Source of the DNA: Sipunculus nudus
Lineage: Eukaryota > Annelida > Sipuncula > Golfingiida > Sipunculidae
Direction of reading: 5' to 3'
DNA length: 64,000 nt
NCBI GenBank assembly: GCA_026874595.1
Contig: CM049310.1
Span: 33,171,558-33,235,557, forward strand
Shown here one piece after another: positions 13,362 to 26,600 of this stretch. The notes under the pieces were generated by a model, which had not been told where the DNA came from, searched no databases, and was given only the letters and a program-made list of their open reading frames with translations. Position numbers and translations under genes: made by a program. Positions within the stretch are counted from its first letter, which is position 1, and every line of letters begins with the position of its first letter.

Positions 13362-15570
13362 ATATATCATTACACTCATTGCTTTGATATTTGTTTCTCA
13401 GAGATCAAAAACAAAATATTTGAAACCCAAATACCATTATCAGGTCACAAAAATTACACGTCTTGTCAAAATTTGGTATTAAAGTTAAGTGATAGGTTTG
13501 AAACCCTTGTAATGTCAGACTGTTCATTCATAGAAGCTATAGAAAGAAATGCCTTACAGAGGTAGCCAGACCTTGTTGATAAATTTTTTACAAGTTTAGA
13601 GACAGTCTAGCTTGGAAATTACCAGATTCAGTAGTGTAATTTGATACCCTGATAGATGTCACCATGACTGTAAGTGACCTGTTCAGCAAATGGGATGAAT
13701 CCTGGATATTTGTATATCACAAGGTCAGAGGAGCTGGCAAATCCCTACGCTCCTCCTGCAGTGGTTATACATGTGAAACCCACTTGTTCAGATTCTTAGC
13801 CCTGTGCAAAGCTGGTGTAATTGAACCAATTAAAGCGGTGCTGCATGTTTAAAATAATTTGGAGAATGAAGATGGATCACAATGCAATACCACGTCCTCA
13901 TAGGTCTGATTACAGTTCTTTGGTCTGCGGTGGTGTAACCCAGAGAACCTTGCTATACAAAGCAATGGTTAAACCAAAAAGTAATTTCTGGGACAACTGC
14001 AGTGTATAACTGCTGTGCGAAGACTGTCGCAAATCCAGTATTTCCAAAAATAGTGTTGCATCTGAGCTCAAGGATGGATATTGTTGCCATGGTGATGGCA
14101 GTATGGTTAAAACAGGCAATATTTTTATGCAGCTGTATCAAACTCTATATACTAGTACTATAATTTTCTCTTTTAAACTCTCTATTATGTATTTACTAGA
14201 GGAGAACTGCTATGTCAGCAGTGGAATCCTGGGATAGGCTAGGAGGCTTGTCATTGGGAAATATGGGAGGTTAGGCATCATTTGGTACAACCAGTTTATT
14301 GCTGGAATGGGATGGTCAGTTGTTCTTGGTGCCATCTAACAGCAATTTATACTAGAACTACTTTGCATGCATAGACTTTTTTAGGCATATTTAATATGAT
14401 AGTATATAAACCAGACAACTCCACCTTTTCTCGTAAATATTTTATTACAAAATGTGAAAAATATCAACAAAACTAAGAAAAATGTACTGGTAAACAATGT
14501 ACTGAAAAATGCACTAACTGTGAACGATTACTGAACATTCACTTCTGTAGAATATTTAAAAACAAGATCTTCAGAAACACTATAAGTATTGTTCCTGTAA
14601 TTTGTATATATAAACAGATCTATTAAGTATATTGCTGCTGTCAACGCCTCTTTTCCCACCCAACACACACTTTTTCCATAATCTTTAACAAATATTACTT
14701 TCATACATTTTGCTGCAAAACTCCTTATTTAGACAGTACTACAACTCCTCCCCCCCCCCTGCCCATTTTTACCGGGTATTCACAGAACCAGCCTGTTAAG
14801 TATATGATGGTGAAACCACCCCATTTTGGTCAGTTAATACATAACTGGTTGTTAAATAATTAAAGTTATGTAAAATACAAACTGAATTCTCTTCAATTTA
14901 TCTGCAGCAGGCTATCCAAAAAAAATGTTGCAGATTCCAAGATATACAACTTTACAATAACTAGTACAGGTCTTTCAGGATCCATGTGGTACAGAAACCA
15001 CATATGGAAGTGTTCCTGTGAAATATCCATGGTATGAGGCTGCCCTTTCACTTTAATATGCTGTTAATGACTTTACAACCTGTTTCAAACAATAAATTGG
15101 TCCATGAGATGGAATATGAAGATGAATATGATTTTTTCTTACACTATGACACTGTTGACCCATAAGCAACAAAGGCACTGTATCTTCAACATTTACACAC
15201 AAATGATGAAATGAAAGCTACAATCCTCCATGATACATCTATAGTAATGGCAGTGATGCTAGATACCACACACCTGCACAAAAACAGCAGCATAACTGAT
15301 GTTCTACATTTCAATCTGTTTTACTGATTAAATGCCCTTCTAAGACATTACACAAAAGCATAAAATAGAACCGAAAAAGTCTTGTATGCCCTAGCTTGAC
15401 GCAGATGAAATAAGTTTTCTTTAAGCTATCCATATACCTTAGCACAATTACATGCAGTATTAGGATACATTGCACATACATTCAATAGTTCCTCTGCAAA
15501 TTATCCACTTGCTGCAGTTGCACTTATCACTCCTAATTAAATTCTCCAACACCTGAAAACAGTGAAGCAC

Positions 15571-15631
15571 TGTTTATCCAAACTTCTTAGGGACACAATT
15601 GACCTTTGGCTGAACAATGTTTGGATAAACA
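15571..15631. repeat. 13-bp perfect inverted repeat
   Basis: TGTTTATCCAAAC (15571-15583) and GTTTGGATAAACA (15619-15631) are exact reverse complements around a 35-nt spacer. It may be a fragment of a DNA-transposon terminus. Confidence 0.5.
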
Positions 15632-16236
15632 ATTAACTGTAAATTACCATGATTGGATCAGTGCCAAGGTGTTTCTAACTCATACAGTTAAAGTTCATGA
15701 GCCAGGGTCAATACAGGGTCTGAAAGGAACATTCTGCAAAAATCACAGGAAAATCAAAATCTTCACTTTAATTATGTATCATTTAACTCACTTTATTCAG
15801 ATTATTAGACAATGACTTCCCAGTAATCTTATGTCGAATGAGCATATAAGATCATGCGCAGCAGGTATAATAATAGGAAGAACTGTTGCTGATTTGCTGA
15901 TGTAGGCACTAATTAGTCAGGACTGGAAGTAAATGCTAAGATCTGATCTTCCCAATGAATAAAAATTAATTTCAGGTAGACAGATTCTCTCATTTGAAAA
16001 TGTCTGATATACTGTCATAATATGAATTCTCTGTTTCAGACAGAAGGCTTTTCATTAGAATTGCATTTGCATAAACAACACTCCACTTTATAATTATGAG
16101 TACTTAATACAAGCACTGATGATAATGATGCCAACATTTCTGGCTAAGCTTTGAGATTACATGTATGTAATACCAAATGTAGTAATATCATATACAAGCT
16201 CACTTATGATAGTTGTATGACACAGCTGTAATGATG

Positions 16237-16242
16237 TTTATT
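16237..16242 (-). terminator. AATAAA overlapping the HMCES stop codon
   Basis: The last sense codon and stop read GAA TAA A, so a canonical AATAAA spans the stop codon. If used, the 3' UTR would be only ~15-30 nt. Alternative signals lie further downstream on this strand. Confidence 0.4.
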
Positions 16243-19200
16243 CAGCTTCTTCCTCCTCTCCTTTCCTTATTTTCTTGGGTTCTGACACATCCTCCTTTTC
16301 ATTAGGCCCCTCTGTTGAAGGCCTCTTCTTCGCAGTTCCTTTCCCAAGCCAGGCTGACATGAACTTGCTGCTTGCTGTCTCTTTAGGCTTCCTGTAAAGA
16401 AATTAACCTTTCCTTTACACTGTGGGTTTATTTTTAAGCTACCGATATGTGTTAAAAGAATCCATGACCATGACAAATAGTTCCTTATAGATTTTCATTA
16501 TTGTTTTGAATAGAAAATGTCTCATCAGAATTATTAACAAGCATTCTTATGAACATAAAATAATGGACATAATAGCTGTAACTTACTTAGTGTAAGCGTC
16601 TAATTTCTTTAGGTAGGCATTTCAAATTCAGGTTTTTGACTATTAATCACTGGGCCCCTTAAGGTATCAGAGTATTTGTTTTAAGTAAAAAATCATCCAC
16701 AAAAAAACTGGTTAGGAAATACCTATATCGTCACCATCATGGGCACAATCAAATTCGTGCAGTCACAGTGAAAGAATGAAGAGACCAATAATAGAATCAG
16801 AAGGGAAAGTCCAGTGATACTGTGTCATGATTCAGTCAGGATTCAAAATCTATAAGATTTTACAAGAAATAATGCTTTAAGACTTCTTATAGACTTTCAA
16901 CTTTGTTTCAAATTTACAACTTTCCTGTGGAGGACTGACTCTCACATATTTCAGATCTTGTGTAGATTATTCATTCACTTACTTAGGGTCAAAAACTTCA
17001 ACACACTCAGCTGATTTGTTCCTGCTGTTGTTAACTAAAGATGACACTGGGTGAGAGGTCAAGCAGTTCTTTGGCTGGATTAACTGTGACACAGCCTGAA
17101 AGAAAGAGAGCAAACATTATAAATAAATAAATAAATAAATATATATATATATATACACACACACAAACATACATACATATACACAGAGTAAAACTTATCT
17201 CAGGTTCAAAACAAGCAGGTTCATTTGATAACAAATTTACTAGTTTATATGAGCTCATGTTTGAAAGATTGACGCTAGCAAGGATCTCAGCTTCAGTGAG
17301 TTTGACATTCTAAAAAACATATATATATACACACACAAACAAAATTAATGACCTATAGCACATGTTTTTATAACAATCTGAATTGCAAAGGTCCTCTTAA
17401 CTGCCTACGAGGCTGTGGTTGGAACTTAACCAGGAACCATCAGGTCTCAAGTCCAACATCTCAAGCAATGGCCTTTGTTCCACACCTGGATTTTTCTCTT
17501 TTGATAATAGTGAATCTAATGAGAATTTCTATGATCACCTCTGTCTTTATATAGTTATAACACAGTCAGTATATATGATAATCACCTTCTCCAATGGGAC
17601 ATTTCCAAACTCCAGCCATGCCCGCACCTCATCTTCTCCGTTGAGTATGGCCTGAAGGACAAGGGGAGAGAGAATGAGAACAAAAATGCAGCACAGACAT
17701 CACTCTGGATGTAATCATGCATTATCTGATTAGAAGATAGACACAATACTCTAAAGGTATATTATAGATCAGAACCAAGGCTGATGGTCTTCCTTTCTCA
17801 AGATAAATAAACTTCTAACAGATTTTTCCATACTAAAAAAAATCCATTTATTTTCTTTCAAATCCATTTTTTATGTTAAAAGCTAACCATACTTGTACAA
17901 TAAATACAAAACATCAACAAACATAATCAGAAATGCATGTCCACACTATTAAGGTTATTGCTAAATAATGTATCCTACCCCAATCGCCATAAAGACAGAA
18001 CGATTGTTTGCCTCAATTGTTACTTTATGCCATCAAAAGCACAAATGCTTAATCATATATTAAACTACAATTGCACTCTGTTTACTGTACTAGTACATGT
18101 ATACAAGTATATATTGTGGGTGCAAACTGTGTAGATGTATCTACTGACCGGCATTCTTTCGTGGATCCATGAGACATCCTTGTGAGCGTCCACTGTGATG
18201 ATACTGTAACTGTACACAGGAGGCCCTCCCTGAAATTATAGAATCTGTACTTCAGTGTTATGTTCACAGTGTGGTTCTTTAAATTTTGAACCATAAAATG
18301 GTCTCTCTATAAGATATTGACTATGATATTAACCTTGAATGCTTTTTAATTTGAAATTCAGACATTCATTGTAACCATCAGATTCCCATCTGGCAAAAAT
18401 ATCTGTTACTGATTTATTCATGTGCTAATAGATGGCAGCACTGAACAAGCACTATTATGAGGTCAAATATGATAAATAAAAAAACATATTATTGTACTAA
18501 ATTTGTACAAACTATTGTAAATCATTTTCTTTTAATGATATCGTATGTTAATTTTTATCTCATATTTCAATAAACTTACATCTTTTGGATGCCATCTGTC
18601 AAACAGGCCAGCCATGGTCAATAATCGCTTGCCTGTCCATTCTGGAATAAAATTCAATAAAACATTACACGTAAAAAGACTATCCTGATGATTTTTAACA
18701 GATCTACATTATGGTACACTGATCCTATACCATGAAACAGTCTAGTAATTGTATTAACATTTAAAGAAAATTTTGAAAATTTAAATCACTGTTTATCAAA
18801 TATGTTTGTGGAAATGAGGCACATGCAATTAAGCATGTACCTAAAATATTGCTACAAATATATGAGGAAAATCATAATTAAATATAGTGAAATAAATATT
18901 TACCTGTGGTATCGGTGATGTCTCCGGTCTTGACATCTTCTGCCTTAGTGGAGACTGCCTGAGGGAAGTAGATGAAGTGAGGCTGTTTCTTTCCATCCTG
19001 TGTTTGCCATTCAAAATACCTGCAAGGTATGATATCAAAGATGTAACTCTTTTTTAATGCTGACCATGCTGTCACTACTCACACTGCAGGAAGTGCGATG
19101 TTAAGCTTCCCAAAGATCTCTGATGTAATTCATTATTTATATATTCCAAGTATACAGATACATTTTATCCATATACTCATTTTTTTAAAATTACACTACA

Positions 19201-22200
19201 AACCCCATCATGTTAAAAGTTGAAGGAGCTGACAGGAAAACTAAGGTTCATGGCTTTGCTTGGAAAAGTTTACCATTTGCAATTTGTAGTAACTGATAAC
19301 TTTGAAGTAAGTGTGGTATATGACTTAAGGGGATTTGTTAAAACAAGAAGTTATATTTAAGTTATGAAGAGTTAAAATCCCAAATACTGAATAATTTTTC
19401 TTGCATGATCCAAGAATTATCAAAATGTCCATCTGAATCAAGAACACGCTCTATTATCAAAGTATACTGTTCCGACTATGTCACCATCAGACTACTCACT
19501 GAATCTGCAGTCCTACAATACTAGATAACATGTCAGCCTTGGACTTGTACTCTGACTCTGTTTACAGGCATTATACACACATCTAATTACCCTACCAGGT
19601 TGGCAAATCCAACTCCTTTTCTCAACTTTATTATCAGCTGGGTTAATTAGTACTCTAAGGTCCCTGCCTGATATGTGTGAAAAGCAGTGGTTATGATTGT
19701 TCTAATAATACCGGACTCCCAGTAATTAAATAAAATAAACATCGTCAATCAAAAGCTCTTCTATCATTTAACCTTAAAAGAACAGAACACAAAACCAGCT
19801 ACTCACGGGCAAGTCCCACAGCCTTGTATTCCAAATTTTATAACCAAGTAAGTAACATTTAATGTAATTAAATCAGTTATGCATGTTCATAAGATGAAAA
19901 ATTACCTGACATCAGTTCCAGAACCCAGATTCTACAATAGTTCAACTCACATTGCTTATTTACCCTTACAATGTCAAATTAGGTGTTTACACTCACCCGT
20001 CAGCAATGACAACACAGCGACGCCCCTTTTGTAGCGGTGTTTTGAATGTGCTCTTGGTCATGATACTGTCACTGCGGGCATTGTTCATGTTGTAGCTGAC
20101 CGACTTGATGTCACCAGAGTGCCAGGATGGAATAAGCCCCCAGCGCATTGGCTGAACCACAAACTCAGATGTCTCTGTCACAGGTTTTTCACTTTCACTT
20201 TCTTTAGGGGCATCCTCTGCCTCAAAGTGCTTCCCAGAGACAAGAACTGGACTGTAACAAAAATGTAAAGTTTATTTTTATGCTCCTTCATGAGTGCTTT
20301 ATGATTTTTTTATGAACCCCTGCTGTGTAACATACCATTTTACATGTACATCAACTATTTTCTATGTTCAACTTACAAATACATTAAATTTATTTACTTA
20401 TTAATGGTCAAATTGTTCTCCATGAAATCATTGCCCTAACATACACTTGGCCAAGAACTAACAGCTTGACAGAATATAAGATAAAAGCCAATGATATCAA
20501 ACAACCTACATTTGACACAATATTCTTATTCCAGACTATTGTTTTTTGGTATGGCAGACAGTCTAAATAGTTCATAACATTAAAAAATAAGTCAAATCAT
20601 CTACATCACAGTCACTGTTATGCCTGGCAGTCTGGCTTTAAAAGTCTGGCACTTTTTCAGACTCATTTTCACACTTTTAACCCAGAACCTAACACATGAA
20701 TATTAAAGTGATGAATTGATGAAATGCTACTTATGAAAACTGATAACATTTTCAAATGAAATTTTTACAACTCTGTTTATCTTTTTATATTTTCATTTCC
20801 AATTTTCAACATACAAAACACCTACGTGTAACTGGTTGGACTGACATTATACGAGGTGTAGTACTGCTTGTCGCCAGGTGCATCCCTCCACTGTGGCTGT
20901 GTTTTATTTCCCTTTTTGTCTTTAAAGGTACAGGCTTTACAGATGTCAGATGGGGCAAGTGTGCTGTAAATGTAAATATCAAATCTATGACAATCAGAGT
21001 AAAATAAAAAAGTATGATAACTTATCAGAATAAACACAATAAATACAATATTTATGATTTACACAGTAACAGTTAAACTATTTGCATTATTTATGGGGTA
21101 GTTAATCTTTAACTTTGTGGATTTTTTAAAGTTGAAATAGGCTATATTAGAATTGTATGCAAATTAAACTGTTTATACAACTCAATGACAACTCTGCAAT
21201 CATAGAGTGCAAGGTCTATGACTTTCATAATGTACCTTTAACCAATAATGTCTGTTATTGTATCTATGATACCAACTGATTTCATATCACATTCATGTCA
21301 TCACAAGTGTCTTTGACCTATCAAGCTCAAGTCATGGCAGAAACATTTTTTTCATATTTTAAATAGTTTAAACTAATTTTTGTTCATGGTAATTGGTATA
21401 TGAAATATTGCCGAAGTACCAGGGCACTGGATTCATGCACAGACAGGTCATTTTCAATAATAACTAATTTTCTGAATTATCATTTTGAAAAAAAAAAATA
21501 TTTGCAATAAACTTCCCAAACTGAAATTTCAAAAGTATCAAATTTTTCAGGTTAAAATGAAATGCAAACTTCTAGTCAGAACAGCAAGTAAACAACAAAG
21601 CTATCAGAGATGTATACATATGCCCAATTTCAGGCAGATATTTCAAACCCCTCCTGAGAACTAAGCAGGGACATGCACATTAAAAAAATTATTGTAGGTG
21701 GCGCCACCAGTCTTTTACACAATAAAGCTTTCTAATATGTATAAATATGCCTAATTTCAGGCTGATATATCATTTCCTCTGTAGAAATAAGCAGGCCCAT
21801 ACACTGTGCAAAAGTCATTGTAGTTGGCGACATCTGTCTTGGGAACAAGAAAGCCATCAATGATGCATAGACAGGTCAAATACATTAGGCCAATACATCA
21901 AACTTCTCTTGAGTTTGATGCACTGGGCTGACCAGGCTTAGGTGAGAAAGGCAGTTGCCCAAAGTGAACTGTGACAAATTGCTTGCTCAAGCTACTGCAA
22001 GCTACTTTTTGTGCAATGTTATATAAATCTAAACAACAGTTTTGCAGAAGGAGACTATTGCAGCCCTGAATCATACAATTTAAAAAAAAACCCTATCCTA
22101 GAATATTCTTGTGAAAAATTAGACCATTCAGTTCAGCTTGACAGTTTCATCATAAAACATTTTAAAGCTGTAAATGGCTAAAATTACAAGCTTTCTGTCC

Positions 22201-22959
22201 ATAAAAAAACAGGTCAATGTAGGTGGCCCCACAAAAACTGCAATTTCAAATATGAGTCATGTGACCAACATTTGCACAAAATTAAGTGATCCTAGCTCCT
22301 ATTGTTTTTGAGATTGTTACTTGCCAAATGACTAATTTCAAATTCCTGTAACTCGGCCAAAATTCATCAAACCAAATGCATTTTCAAGAACAAACTTCAG
22401 AGAAGAAGATTTTAAAAGTTTTTTTTAACTTTTTCCCTATAAAAATCTAAGAAAATGCAGTAAGCTAAATAATAAGCAAAATCCAATAGTTTTATAGATG
22501 ACTAATGTTTTACAATAAATATTTGGTGATGCTAGCTTCTACCGTTTCAGAGATAGTATAAGTTAATGAATAGAAGACGGCTGACACCACACCATGGCTG
22601 CTAAGCCCACAGCCACAGGTTGCATGCTAAAAAAATAAAAGAATAATAAAAGATGAAAAAGCATGAAAAAAATAAAAGTTCAGTCAAAACACATTAAAAG
22701 TAAGTAAAAATGACACTGAAGGAATCAAATCTCATGCATTTCACGCAGATCATTCTTATCTATTTCTGTGCTACAGACTACAGCCAGAGAGTGAGTGCGT
22801 TCCATTGCATTGCGGCTTTAATGGTTTCACTGAACACTGCGTTGTGTAGCCTGGGCCTAGTACTACTCAGCTGTTATACATCAACTGGAACGCAGTGACG
22901 CCCACTAATCTCAGAATGTATGACAAAATCGGTGATTACCATGCTGTTCTCCCACACAT
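16238..22959 (-). CDS. HMCES: Abasic-site processing protein HMCES (SRAP domain), 9 coding exons
   Basis: Exons in transcript order: 22959-22940, 20963-20826, 20251-19997, 19019-18904, 18641-18580, 18229-18149, 17651-17586, 17095-16983, 16391-16238. All introns are GT-AG and phases join to 334 residues (human ~354). In the family, Cys2, exposed after Met removal, forms a DNA-protein crosslink with abasic sites in single-stranded DNA and shields them at replication forks. Catalytic residues align: C2 (MCGRTAC), N110 (NNARSD), E141 (YFEWQ), H261 (SHPVSS). Other landmarks: PMRWGLIPSW, GRRCVVIADG, LLTMAGLFDRW, IHERMPAIL, NNSRN. The lysine/glutamate-rich tail with SKFMSAWL and KKRP resembles the C-terminal LLEQWL/KRP segment of vertebrate HMCES. 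The first coding exon is 20 nt and splits codon 7. The gene is divergent from PKN and convergent with QTRT2. Confidence 0.96.
17119..17166. repeat. Compound microsatellite (TAAA)n(TA)n(CA)n
   Basis: Successive ATAA, TA and AC runs lie in HMCES intron 7. A smaller TA/CA run occurs at about 17320-17340. Confidence 0.8.
21605..22230 (-). repeat. Diverged, inverted monomers of the GGCGCC tandem repeat
   Basis: Segments such as CCCAATTTCAGGCAGATAT (about 21622) and GTAGGTGGCGCCACCAG (about 21695) are reverse-strand relatives of the 280-bp units at 35.8-40.2 kb. Weaker copies follow near 21750-21830 and 22215. They lie in HMCES intron 1 and are too decayed for a unit count. Confidence 0.5.
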
Positions 22960-23633
22960 TTTGCTTTGATATGTATGCTTGATTGTGAGTGACGACTCCC
23001 GCTTATATATGCCGTCTGAGTCAGAATTCTGCAGACCCACAGCAGATTTGACTGGCTCACAAGTTCAGGCATGCGGCTTGTATTGTTTCAACGTTCGGCA
23101 TTTTATCAGCACAGTATACTTAATTTTGAAGCTCTGACTGGTCCGGTTAAAGTGAAGAAACAAAACGTGAGCAATCATTCCCACAATGCCTTTCAACTTT
23201 TAATCACAAAGTTTTCTTTATTTGAACTTGTATGTTCCAACTGTACATTTTTTTGTGTCAGGAACAACACTTTTCCATTATCCATGTGTCTGTATATTAT
23301 TAAAAGGCGGTTGTAATATTATTTCAACAAATAAATATGCCGGGATACCAGCCAATTGTAAAGAGTCATAGAAAGACTGCGCCTTGCTTGACCTTTTTGT
23401 AAAGGAATGTGTGATTGGGTCGTGGGGTGTCCACGTGATCAGGTGCAACTTGCTGGTTCGTGTTTTGGGTGGATCCTACACAAATATCTTCCTAACTATT
23501 TTGGATATATTTGCAACGTTTACAACAGTGATACCCGGCTATCTATGTTCCTAATGTCGGATTCAGTTTAGCGCTAGGTCCGATTTTGGTTTATCCAGTT
23601 TTGACAATATTTGAGAGGGGTGCACAGTCCAAC
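22960..23633. promoter_or_regulatory. Bidirectional promoter region between HMCES and PKN
   Basis: HMCES (start codon at 22959, - strand) and PKN (start codon at 23634, + strand) are head-to-head with 674 bp between their ATGs. On the - strand, TATATAA (plus positions 23004-23010) lies ~45 nt before the HMCES ATG and fits a TATA box. An inverted CCAAT (ATTGG, about 23414) and an E-box CACGTG (23432-23437) sit between the genes. The stretch is locally richer in CpG than its surroundings. Start sites are inferred. Confidence 0.6.
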
Positions 23634-26600
23634 ATGGCGGACCATGGCACCTCTTATTACCAGGTGAGCCTCAAACTTTACTTCTTATTCAGTTTCGTCT
23701 GTCATTTGAGATTGTCTCATGCGATGAGCTTTGTGAGTAAAGCTATGGCAGACAACACATGTGATGCATTGATATATAAGTGTGCAACGGAAGACCCATA
23801 AGTGCACATGTTATGATATTCCAATATTCGGTTTGACCAACTCGGGCTGAGTCAGTCTGTGACACTGACAGCGATTATCTCGAGTTTTGACACATAGTGC
23901 ATACCCTGACTGACACTTTGGAGACATTTGTATTTGTAAAACCTAAATGGATATTACATTTTATATTTATTTAGTATAAGTACATTAGATTCTTGTACAA
24001 CTACAAGCAGGTAATATTAGTATTTTTAGTTTATTGTAAATTAACTTATAAGTATTACTTTGACTATATTAAATTTAACATTTGACTTAGATCTTAATTT
24101 CTGCAAGTGTTGTTAAACTTTCGCAGGAAAAGATGACATGATTGGCCTGTCAGAATGATGGTGTTCTGACAGATTTGTTTATAAGGAGGTCAGCTACAAG
24201 AATGTTGAAGAGTCTGAAAGTGAACAATAGTGTTATTGTTTTTATTTTTGCGTTATCAGATAATCTACTGATTATTAAGTAGTGTAAACAGATATGACCC
24301 ATGTAAAAAACAGAGGTGCAATTTCGTCAGTGCATTGGGTTCAGTAATAGCTTTTTGTTGTTGTATATATAAACAGGCTTAGTTTATTATAGAAGTTGCT
24401 GGTGATGTTATTAGATGCATAACGTCACAATCAAAAATTTTTTTTCTAATATCTCAATATGAATTTCAAATTCAATTTCCTTTAATTCAAGCACCATCAG
24501 AAATGTGAAATTACAGATGAATTTTTGATGCCTTAAAATGTTATAATCCAGTTTCATTTTGTTGATGCCAAATAACACATTAACATTATTTTGTAACTGT
24601 TTACCTAAAGTTACCTTTACTGGAGCTGTACATAGAATTAGAAAATGTGATCATGTCTGTGTACCAGATTGTTTCTTGTAGGTCTATGCATTGCTGTTAA
24701 ACTGAAATGATGCCAATTGCTGGTTACAAACAAACTGAAACAATATTTAGTTTACAGTATCACAAAAAAAGCCCTGTTGTGTTTAGTTTCTGCAGGACTG
24801 TCGTTTGAGGCCTGGTCTGTTCTTCCATGAATGTAACAGAATCAAACAGTTGAAGTTCCAGGAAGTGCCTCTTAATCTTCCAGGGAGAGGTAGAAGCAGT
24901 GTTGGTGTGAAGTTCAGAAATGGATGATGCATATGTTTAACCAAAAATAACATCCAAAACAGATGTAGTTAATTAATTTGCAAATATGAAGAGCTATTAA
25001 TTGTTCTCATGTTATCTGATCATGGTAAAAAATGTGTACTGCTTTTGAGTCCCCTGGATAAGGGGAATGTGTCAGATGATGGAATTCCTATGTCTGAACC
25101 TATAATTAATTGACTATTGATTATAGAATAGGAACAAACTCCCATCACCAGTGGTGAGAATTGGTTTTAATGATTTAATGAAAGAATTCCAGCCACCAGT
25201 ATGTAAAGGTAAACATGTCAGGTAATTTGGTGATACCCTGTACCGGTAGATTGATTTGATACCTGGGAGCCTGGTTGATGATACATGTTGTACAGCTGGT
25301 GAGTGTGGTGATTGACCTCTGGTGATGATGGAATATCCTGGCTCCACAACATAACTGGAGGGGGGGGGGGGGTCTGTTCTCTCATCAGTAACAGCTGGTA
25401 ACAACTGGCAATACCTGTGTGGGATGGGGAGAAATATAAGGGTGACCAGGGTTCAAGGGTTAGCTAACTTAGGTTGTAGATCAAGTTGTGCACATGCACC
25501 TGTCTACAAGATCTGTTGTGTAACTGTAAATCCAGGCAACTTACTGTTACAACTGTGAAACTTGATCCCAAAATATTAACAGAATTTTACACTGCATTTT
25601 CTCTCAGTTCACAGGACTTAACATTGAAACAAAACTATTTCTGGTTACATTTGGTACTTTCTATTTCCATCATAATCAATTATTGGTTTGACTTTGAACA
25701 AATCCAATTGATGGTCGAAAAATCATTAGTTTAGACAAATATTCCATCATTTGTGAATCCTCAGAGATAAAGCAGACGGCTGCAGTACTTAGGATTAATT
25801 TATCTTGGTTGAGATATATACTCGGTCAAGTGCTATTCCAGTGAAACAAGAAATTGACAGAGATATATAAAGCTTTCCTAGTAGTTACCCTTCATGGCCT
25901 ACAGATGGGGCATAAATCATCCTTGTGTATATTAACTACTGCCTGATCCTATGTACATGTTTATTTTGTAATACCATGCTCAACCACAATGATAGGGGTA
26001 CAGTATGTTCAACAAACTGTCATAATGCCTCGGGCCTATTATGTGTGCATTAATTGTTATGTTTCCCAAATGGTGTAATAAATATGATATCTTGACACTA
26101 ATGTGTGATATGTAGGTGACCTCATAAAATTCAAAATGTGTTAATGTTAGACATGTAGCAGTTTTTCCACATAAAATTACCATAAACTTCCCAGCTGTAT
26201 GGAGAATAGCTTAGGAAATTAAGACACATTTTCCTCAGTGATTCCTCATCTTTGCATATAACCAAGGAAGTGTTACCTAAAAATGCAATTGGAATTGCTA
26301 TAAGTGTCAAGGCCCAAGGATTCAGTCCAGTCTAAACCCAAATTGGGTTCTGGGCTTGACCAGGTCTGGACCAGATCCTGATTGGTCCAGAGCAAATCCC
26401 AGTCAGGATTCTGACCAGTGCAAACCCTGATCATGATCTGGTCCAGCCCTTTTTTTATAACATGACAAACTTAAAATACATACCGTAAGAGTTAATTGAA
26501 CAAATGAATATTAGTAGTACTGGTACCTGACATGAATTAATTAATGGAATTAAAGAATATGACTTGACTTTTGTGGCACAACTTAACCTTTGTAAAAATT

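Larger units (their letters stand above)
13341..16237. other. Convergent intergenic region between QTRT2 and HMCES
   Basis: About 2.9 kb containing the 3' ends of both genes. No coding exon was recognised. It includes a C10 tract at 14750-14759 and a 13-bp inverted repeat at 15571-15631. Reverse-strand AATAAA signals, for example at 15792-15797, could serve a longer HMCES 3' UTR. Confidence 0.5.
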
